Under the pieces are notes generated by a model, which worked only from the letters and a program-made list of their open reading frames with translations, was not told the DNA's origin and searched no databases. Source: Aurantiochytrium sp. KH105 (Eukaryota > Sar > Bigyra > Thraustochytrida > Thraustochytriidae). Taken from it: a stretch of 64,000 nucleotides of DNA. The position numbers were made by a program, and so were the translations under genes. The DNA is taken from positions 992,001 to 1,056,000 of the forward strand of contig BGKB01000026.1 in NCBI GenBank assembly GCA_003116975.1, given 5' to 3'. Shown here piece after piece: positions 58,300 to 64,000 of the stretch (the stretch's first letter is position 1; each line of letters starts with the position of its first letter).

Positions 58300-58684
58300 A
58301 AGGCAAGGCAAGCCAAGCCAAGCCAAGACAAGTCAAGACAAGCCAAGACTAGTCAAGACAAGGCAAGGCAAGGCAAGGCAAGGCAAGGCAAGGCAAGGCA
58401 AGGCAAGGCAAGGCAAGGCAAGGCAAGGCAAGGCAAGGCAAGGCAAGGCAAGGCAAGGCAAGGCAAGGCAAGGCAAGGCAAGGCAAGGCAAGGCAAGACA
58501 AGTCAAGACAAGTCAAGACAAGCCAAGACAAGCCAAGACAAGTCAAGACAAGGCAAGGCAAGGCAAGGCAAGGCAAGGCAAGGCAAGGCAAGGCAAGCCA
58601 AGGCAAGGCAAGGCAAGGCAAGACAAGCCAAGACAAGTCAAGACAAGGCAAGGCAAGCCAAGGCAAGGCAAGGCAAGCCAAGGC
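58300..58684 (+). repeat. AAGGC pentanucleotide satellite (about 77 units)
   Basis: Uninterrupted 5-bp periodicity from AAGGC with blocks of AAGCC, AAGAC and AAGTC variants. The + strand is nearly T-free. It ends seven bases before the ATG at 58691 and must form most of that gene's leader or core promoter. It is open in several frames, giving spurious KARQG-type peptides. Confidence 0.95.
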
Positions 58685-58690
58685 TGAGCC

Positions 58691-60652
58691 ATGTGGCCAT
58701 CATCCAAGGGCTTGACGATCTGCGTCAAAGCAAGCACTGCTCTTTTCCTGTCTGCCCAAGGCAAAGAGCTTCGTCATCGCAACCTCATCATTGGTGACAT
58801 CATTGATGACATCGTTGATCCAATCGTCGACATCATCGACGGCGTGAGCTGCTTTGTGGTTGGCTTGCTCAGCTCCGACGACGCCCTCGTAGCTCTGATC
58901 GAAGGCGACGCCGAGGTGTCGACGGCCGCTCTCTGTCTTGAAGCGTGCTCCAAGGAGACAGACTGCAATTTTTGGAGCTTTTACGAGAACCCTGCGGATG
59001 AGGATGACTATTGCTGTAAGCTCTTTAGCACGGTCGTCTCGCTGGACGTTAGCGTCACGCTGAGTCTTTCTGGCTCCAAATCATGTGCCGCAACCCCAGA
59101 ACCGACGATGAGCCCCGTGGTTGTCAAAGAGGACTGCTATATGACGAGTTACAAGGTCGATGCGGATGCGACCCTTGAAGTTTACTCTGATGACTCAAGC
59201 GCTTGCACAGTCGAGCAGTGCCATGCCAAGTGCGTAGCACACGCATCGTGCAGATACTGGACCTTTCACGATGACAGTCCGAGCACTCTCTGCAAGCTTT
59301 ACGATGTCATCAACGGATTCAAAGAGAAAACCACTGCATTCACTACAGGTCCTAAGGTTTGTACGGATGCCCCTACGCCCAGTCCTACGAACGCACCCAC
59401 ACATGTTCCCACCAACGCTCCGGTCGAAGACACTCCAGTTCCCACTCACTCGCCCACAAGCGAAGAGGAGGAGGAGGAGGAGGAGGAAGAAGATGACGAT
59501 GATGAGCCAGTGAATGCCTGCCAGGCAGCTCGTGTAGAGTACAAGGGTGGCAAAACCATCAAGTCGCTTTCGGGCATTCTAAGCTCGCTTGCCTGCGCAG
59601 AGGCTTGTCTTGAGTACGAAGAGTGCACGGGCTGGACATGGAAGAGCGACGGGAAGTGTTGGCTGCTAAAAAAGAACTTCAAGGCGAAAAATGGTCGGAC
59701 GGGTTACTTCTCCGGGCCTCGCGAGTGCCCCAAGGACGTTGCTTGCGAGGTGCAATTCGCAGAGTACACGGGCGGAAAGGATATTGCCCGAATCAACGAT
59801 GTCAAAAGTGCAGCAGAGTGTGCAGCCAAATGCATCATCAACGGCGATTGCGAAACATGGACCTGGCGAAGCGACAAAGAATTGTGCACGCTTCGCAAAG
59901 ACACCAAGGCAAGTAGCAAGTCGCGTCACGCATACTTTTTCACAGGTACAAAAGAAGACTGCGCCGAGTACGAACTGCCCTCGACTGGGCCCACGCCCGC
60001 GCCCACGCTTTCGCCCTTGACGGATGGCGACGTCTGCGACTATCCAATCAACGACGTTCTTTTTATTTTGGACGGCTCTGGATCTACGGACAGCAAGGAG
60101 TGGCGTGACATGAGGCGTTTCGTGCGTCAGCTCAGTACTTCCTTCGACGTGTCGAGCTCAACGACGCGTCTTGGTGCCGTGCGCTTTTCGACGAAAATCG
60201 ACATCGATTGGACGTTTGATGATGATCGAGCCCTCGATTGGGACCTCTTCCAGAGCTCTGTAGGCGCACTGACAGCAGATGGGGCGGGATCCGCGACGGG
60301 CGGCGGCTTGATTGCTGCCCAAGACGTTTTTGACGATTCCTCGATCAGAGAGGGCACCCACAAGCGAGTTGCAATTCTTGTTTCGAGTGGAAAGCCGAAC
60401 AAGATCACGGATTGCAAGAACGCCGGCTATCCGAAGAACGGGAAGAAGTGCGCCAAGGAAGCGGGCCTCGACTTGCGCAAGGGCGCTGATGGTATCGAAG
60501 GCACTGAAGACGATGTTTTTCTCGTTCATGTTCGCGTAGGTAAGGTTGTTCCTAGGTCGCTCTTTGGTCGCAAGGAGGATCTTTTTGTGCAACTTAACGA
60601 AGATGACGTTGCTGCAAGTGCTAGTCTCGTGATTGGCGAGATTTGCACATGA
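58691..60652 (+). CDS. Secreted four-PAN vWA protein
   Basis: 653 aa; ATG at 58691 lies directly after the AAGGC array. The N-terminus (hydrophobic ~9-22) is a weak signal peptide, so the true start or a small 5' intron is uncertain. PAN-like modules: 54-132 (divergent), 149-224, 276-345 and 351-423. A Thr/Pro linker and an acidic Glu/Asp run (258-271) sit between the second and third. The vWA domain (452-653) has DGSGS (Asp460, Ser462, Ser464) and the loop-2 Thr (SATGGG), but loop 3 reads SSGKPN where giant copies have TDGNPN, so one metal-site Asp is missing. The RKGADGIEGTEDD stretch near the end is shared with the other vWA members. It ends in GEICT, no anchor. Closest in layout to the next gene at 62097. 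Confidence 0.83.
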   Translation: MWPSSKGLTICVKASTALFLSAQGKELRHRNLIIGDIIDDIVDPIVDIIDGVSCFVVGLLSSDDALVALIEGDAEVSTAALCLEACSKETDCNFWSFYENPADEDDYCCKLFSTVVSLDVSVTLSLSGSKSCAATPEPTMSPVVVKEDCYMTSYKVDADATLEVYSDDSSACTVEQCHAKCVAHASCRYWTFHDDSPSTLCKLYDVINGFKEKTTAFTTGPKVCTDAPTPSPTNAPTHVPTNAPVEDTPVPTHSPTSEEEEEEEEEEDDDDEPVNACQAARVEYKGGKTIKSLSGILSSLACAEACLEYEECTGWTWKSDGKCWLLKKNFKAKNGRTGYFSGPRECPKDVACEVQFAEYTGGKDIARINDVKSAAECAAKCIINGDCETWTWRSDKELCTLRKDTKASSKSRHAYFFTGTKEDCAEYELPSTGPTPAPTLSPLTDGDVCDYPINDVLFILDGSGSTDSKEWRDMRRFVRQLSTSFDVSSSTTRLGAVRFSTKIDIDWTFDDDRALDWDLFQSSVGALTADGAGSATGGGLIAAQDVFDDSSIREGTHKRVAILVSSGKPNKITDCKNAGYPKNGKKCAKEAGLDLRKGADGIEGTEDDVFLVHVRVGKVVPRSLFGRKEDLFVQLNEDDVAASASLVIGEICT

Positions 60653-62096
60653 GCAACTGGACACCTTCAACACTACTTTTCACTAGTACTATCAGTACAA
60701 ACCAATTTTGCTCCTTTTCGAGATGTACTGCACACGCATTGCCAAAAGCTTTGCTTCCCTTGCTGTCGCTATATTTAAATTTGAGAAACCCAGCGAATTT
60801 ATGTTGGACAGAGAATACAACCAGCAATAACGTTTAAGCTGACGACGAATCGCGTCCATTGAGGGAAATGATCTGAATTCTGAAATGGAAATGAATGGCT
60901 GGCTGCCGAAGCCGGTGACTCGTCTGTCCCAAAGAAAAAGGCCCGTCAGTTGCTCGTGTCGAGATTCGAAACCGTTCACACGTGATTCGTGCCGGACTAT
61001 GCCCACGCCAGGCCGTTGAACTTGCCTCAGATGGACTAGCGTAGCGTCTTTGGTATCGTGTGGCTGGGAATGATTGGTTGGTGGCCAATCAATTCTTTAC
61101 ATGTTCTTTAAAACAGATTTTGACTTGGGTTGCTTGATCAAGAACCGCGCCGCTTCTCCAGGATCAGGTAATGTCGGTCATGGACACCTACAGACGTTTC
61201 GGGGTCCATGGACACGGCGTCAACTCATTGTCCCGTCTATCGATCGTTGGGCACACGATCGCGTGTAAAGTTCGTGGACACCTGCACACGTTTCGGGGTC
61301 CATGGACGCGGCGTCGACATATTGTCCCGTGTATCGATCAATGGGCACACGGTCGCGTGTATATCTTCCAGTTGCTTTTCGCATTTCCCTTCGTCCGAGG
61401 ACGCGAAGCTTGTCCCGATGGAGTGACTTCTTCCCCGAGCATCTTCGGACGCATTAGAGTTCACGGACACGGTGCCGAGTTTTTGTACCGCATGTACAAA
61501 CTATTGTGTTCGGTCGCGCCCACGAACAAAAGCTCTCCTAGTTTTTGTATTGACTTGGACTAGATTGCTGTGCACCGTATGGAACCTCGCGCTGGAAAAA
61601 TTTGGCGCACGAACTTGACAAGAGGCGTCAGCTGGTCCCGGAGTCCAGGATCCTTGGCCCGGGACAATACGAAAGTCCCAAAGGGACGAGGGACGAGCGG
61701 AACCCTTGACACGCGTCCCCACACCAGATTGGAAATAGAAGCCGGTTTGCACACAGGCCCCTAAATAGAATAGGAGCTTTGTGTGCATGGGACTGTATGT
61801 TCGGACAAACCCATTGAACCGGCCACACGCGCCCAAAGAGAGATGGCGAGGCGATGGGCTGAATAGTCTTGACTACTCTTGTCCCCAAAGAACCTTCAAG
61901 AGACCAAAGGAGTCGGTTCTCACACCAATCATTTATCGTGCACCTGGACGCATCGCGCGGACGCCGAAGCATCGCGCGCGGGCCAAAGCAAACCCAGAAC
62001 TCGAACAAGCCAAGCAAGAACAAGCAACCAATCAAACCTAGAAGCGCCAACAAGTACAGCTGAAAAGTAGCCAAAAGCAAGGAAAGTAGAAGAGAA
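60653..62096. other. Intergenic region with a 94-bp tandem duplication
   Basis: T/A-rich 3' flank of the preceding gene (to ~60830), unique sequence, the tandem duplication at 61181-61368, then unique sequence. The last ~130 bases before the ATG at 62097 are A-rich and T-poor (AACAAGCCAAGCAAGAACAAG). The complementary strand therefore reads as a Leu/Ser/Phe-rich open frame, which I do not accept as a gene. Confidence 0.55.
61181..61368 (+). repeat. 94-bp tandem duplication, two diverged copies
   Basis: Copies at 61181-61274 and 61275-61368 share GTTTCGGGGTCCATGGAC and ATTGTCCCG blocks and a GGGCACACG...CGCGTGTA end. Each contains the palindrome GTCCATGGAC and an ACACG/CGTGT inverted pair. 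A partial third trace (TTCACGGACACGGTGCCG) occurs near 61461. Confidence 0.85.
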
Positions 62097-64000
62097 ATGC
62101 CGAGCATGTATCGTCTCGCTGTGTGCTTCCTTTTCTTAGGAGCATCCGGCGTCTCTCAAGTCATGGGAAAGGACTCCCTGAGACGTTCGCTTGATGAACT
62201 TGAACATTGCCATGTGGTCGGCCATTACGTTGGAAAAACAATTGTCACCAAAAACGCCAAGGACGGGAGTTTGGACACTCCTGAACAGTGCCACCAGTTG
62301 TGCAAGACACGCGATGAATGCAACTTCTGGACATGGTTCAATCCTAACAATGATCATGGAAACTACCATTGCAAGCTGTTTGAGAGCACGGAGAAGCTCC
62401 AAACACATGGATCTTTTCAGAGGTACGTGTCCGGTCCCAAGTACTGCACGGACGCACCGACGCCGAACCCGACGCCAAGCCCGACACCCGCACCGACGCC
62501 AAGCCCGACGCCCGCACCAACGCTCAGTCCCGTGACGGTGAAACCCAATTGCTACACTTCCCGGCTCGAGTACACGGGTGAGCAGACGGTCGACTACTTT
62601 CCGAATGACGAAGGCATTCAGAGCCCGGAGCAGTGCCACGCCAAGTGCGTCGAGATCGAGAAGTGCAACTACTGGACCTTTTTTGACGGCTCGAGCAATC
62701 AGCACTGCAAGCTCTGGGGGGAGGTGACGGGGACGAACAACAAGGGTAACGCGTACACCATCGGTCCCAAGATCTGCACGGACGCGCCCACCCCTTCCCC
62801 GACGCCCGCGCCCACGCCTGCGCCCACGCCCGCGCCCACCCCTTCCCCGACGCCTGCGCCCACGCCCGCGCCCACGCCTGCGCCCACACCGGCACCCACA
62901 CCGGCCCCCACGCCCGCCCCCACGCCGGCCCCCACTCCGGCGCCCACGCCGAGTCCCACGCCGAGTCCCACGCCGAGTCCCACGCCGAGTCCCACGCTGA
63001 GCCCGACACCGGCGCCCGTGGAGGAGGTGGTGGCAGCCAGCGCGACGGAGTGCATGACCGCGGACGTGAAGTACGTCAAGGGCAAGACGATCAAGAAGCA
63101 CGAGGGCGTGGAAAGCGCCGAGGTCTGCGCGGAGACCTGCCTTGAGTACGACGACTGCACCGGATGGACATGGCACGAGGACGGCCGATGCTGGATCATG
63201 GGCAAGAACTTCAAGCCCAAGAGCGGGCAGGAGGGCTACTTCTCCGGGCCGCGCGTGTGCCCGAACGACCCGGAGTGCGAGCTGCAATTCCAAGAGTTCC
63301 GCGGCGGCGACGACGTGGACACTATCAAGAAGGTCGACTCTGCGGCGGAGTGCGCGACCCTGTGCAACGAGAACGACGAGTGCGAGACGTGGACGTGGCG
63401 GAGCAATAAGGCGCTGTGCAAGCTGCGTAAGAACACGAACGCGGAGACCACGGATCGCGACGCGTACTACTTTACCGGAGAGAAGGCCAACTGCGGCGCG
63501 TACTCTTTGGCCTCGCTCGTCCCGACCACAGCGCCGACGCTGTCGCCGCTCCCGAGCGGCTTCCCGTGCGAAGACCCCATCAACGATGTCTTGTTCATCA
63601 TGGACGGCTCCGGGTCCACCGACAGCAAGGAATGGCGCGACATGAAGCACTTCGTGCGCCAGCTCAGCACTGCGTTTCAGGTCTCCAGCTCGGCGACCCG
63701 CCTTGCCCTCTTGCGCTTCTCTACGGAAACCACGGTGGAGTGGACCTTCTCCGAAGAAGAGGCTCAGGACTTGGACCTCTTTCAGGAGGCGGTCGATGCT
63801 CTCGAAGCCGAAGGTACCGGATCCGCGATTGGATCAGGAGTGATTGCCGGGCAGAACATGTTCGACGCGTTTCCCATCCGCGAGGGCACCCACAAGCGCG
63901 TTGCGATCGTCATTACCAGCGGCAAGCCCAACAAGGGTACGGATTGCAAGGCTGCTGGGTACTCGAAGAAGGGCAAGAAGTGCGCCACCCAGGCAGGCCT
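62097..64000 (+). CDS. Secreted four-PAN vWA protein, 3' end beyond the window
   Basis: Open from the ATG at 62097 to the right edge (634 codons visible, no stop). Signal peptide: hydrophobic 5-18 ([14 protein letters not shown]). PAN-like modules at 38-117, 152-227, 319-388 and 394-466. A long (P)TPAP/TPSP rod fills residues ~228-310. The vWA domain begins near 496 with DGSGS (Asp503). Loop 2 reads SAIGSG (Thr replaced by Ile) and loop 3 TSGKPN (Asp replaced by Ser), so the metal site is incomplete. Comparison with the gene at 58691 suggests about 70 residues are missing beyond the edge. Modules three and four and the vWA start ([20 protein letters not shown]) are very similar to that gene, marking the two as recent paralogues. 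GC content rises noticeably in the second half. Confidence 0.85.
   Translation, partial: MPSMYRLAVCFLFLGASGVSQVMGKDSLRRSLDELEHCHVVGHYVGKTIVTKNAKDGSLDTPEQCHQLCKTRDECNFWTWFNPNNDHGNYHCKLFESTEKLQTHGSFQRYVSGPKYCTDAPTPNPTPSPTPAPTPSPTPAPTLSPVTVKPNCYTSRLEYTGEQTVDYFPNDEGIQSPEQCHAKCVEIEKCNYWTFFDGSSNQHCKLWGEVTGTNNKGNAYTIGPKICTDAPTPSPTPAPTPAPTPAPTPSPTPAPTPAPTPAPTPAPTPAPTPAPTPAPTPAPTPSPTPSPTPSPTPSPTLSPTPAPVEEVVAASATECMTADVKYVKGKTIKKHEGVESAEVCAETCLEYDDCTGWTWHEDGRCWIMGKNFKPKSGQEGYFSGPRVCPNDPECELQFQEFRGGDDVDTIKKVDSAAECATLCNENDECETWTWRSNKALCKLRKNTNAETTDRDAYYFTGEKANCGAYSLASLVPTTAPTLSPLPSGFPCEDPINDVLFIMDGSGSTDSKEWRDMKHFVRQLSTAFQVSSSATRLALLRFSTETTVEWTFSEEEAQDLDLFQEAVDALEAEGTGSAIGSGVIAGQNMFDAFPIREGTHKRVAIVITSGKPNKGTDCKAAGYSKKGKKCATQAG
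62787..63018 (+). repeat. Coding minisatellite of TPAP/TPSP units
   Basis: In-frame 12-bp units ACGCCCGCGCCC and variants forming the Thr-Pro rod of the last gene. Antisense codons contain no stops, giving a long spurious minus-strand frame. Confidence 0.9.

Larger units (their letters stand above)
55653..58690. other. Three-kilobase gap containing a possible gene relic and an AAGGC satellite
   Basis: No intact gene. It holds poly-T (56520-56537), a 43-bp direct repeat (GGTCGCTATTTCGGGAAA at 56759 and 56802) followed by an A/T-rich TATATAAAAAAAAACGCG segment, a possible coding relic near 57819-58064, and the 385-bp pentanucleotide array that ends next to the gene at 58691. Confidence 0.55.

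Noticed and set aside
58147-58797. 216-codon KARQG-repeat frame on the + strand, and its LPCLA antisense partner
   Set aside because: Pure read-through of the AAGGC satellite, which has no stops in several frames.
61171-61563. 130-codon frame with an internal repeat
   Set aside because: The apparent protein repeat is the 94-bp DNA duplication read in one frame; no signal peptide or domain.
61628-62107. 159-codon hydrophobic minus-strand frame resembling a membrane protein
   Set aside because: Hydrophobicity comes from reading the complement of the A/G-rich leader of the gene at 62097; no family resemblance.
62136-63650. 504-codon open frame on the minus strand
   Set aside because: Exactly antisense to the PAN/vWA coding sequence and its Thr-Pro repeat; the codon pattern of the sense gene removes stops from this frame. 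Composition is Arg/Gly/Val-rich with no domain.

Overview
The window is eukaryotic nuclear DNA. It is GC-rich and its genes look almost intron-free: even a 12.9-kb axonemal dynein gene is one uninterrupted frame. A flagellar dynein, a mitochondrial Oxa1 insertase, and secreted proteins combining PAN/apple-like and von Willebrand factor A (vWA) domains with Thr-Pro linkers, in an intron-poor genome, fit a labyrinthulomycete (thraustochytrid) stramenopile best. That assignment is inference; no marker gene (rRNA, tubulin) is present to prove it. I saw no tRNA, rRNA, CRISPR array, transposase or retroelement.

Left half (1-34,000): housekeeping and signalling genes on both strands. In order: a GNAT-type acetyltransferase (-), a small single-pass membrane protein with a Glu-Pro-Thr-Thr-Pro stalk (+), a large kinase with an EF-hand-like region and four cyclic-nucleotide-binding-like domains behind a mitochondrial-type leader (-), an L-serine/threonine dehydratase (-), a single-headed inner-arm-type axonemal dynein heavy chain (-), an Oxa1/YidC insertase (+), an IQ-motif protein (+) and a SAM-domain protein (-). 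Several start codons were moved inward to the first in-frame ATG.

Right half (34,878-64,000): six co-directional genes form one secreted-protein cluster. Two giant paralogues (2,076 and 2,318 aa) carry three copies of a ~150-residue Cys-bracketed domain that I do not recognise, then 9 and 11 PAN-like modules on Ser/Pro/Thr linkers, and a C-terminal vWA domain. Four smaller members follow: a sequon-rich single-PAN protein, a PAN-vWA protein with a decayed metal site, a four-PAN-vWA protein, and a further four-PAN-vWA gene that runs off the right edge. PAN modules and vWA domains are known protein/carbohydrate-binding and adhesion folds, so a cell-surface, cell-wall or substrate-adhesion role is the natural inference, but nothing here proves a ligand.

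The cluster is evolving fast. About 1.49 kb of the two giant genes matches without a single indel and at roughly 98% identity, while flanking sequence is diverged. PAN modules have been copied within and between genes. The linker after the first PAN module is a 12-bp minisatellite of different sequence in each paralogue. The start codons of the cluster genes sit behind T-depleted, A/G/C-rich leaders, in one case a 385-bp AAGGC satellite reaching almost to the ATG.
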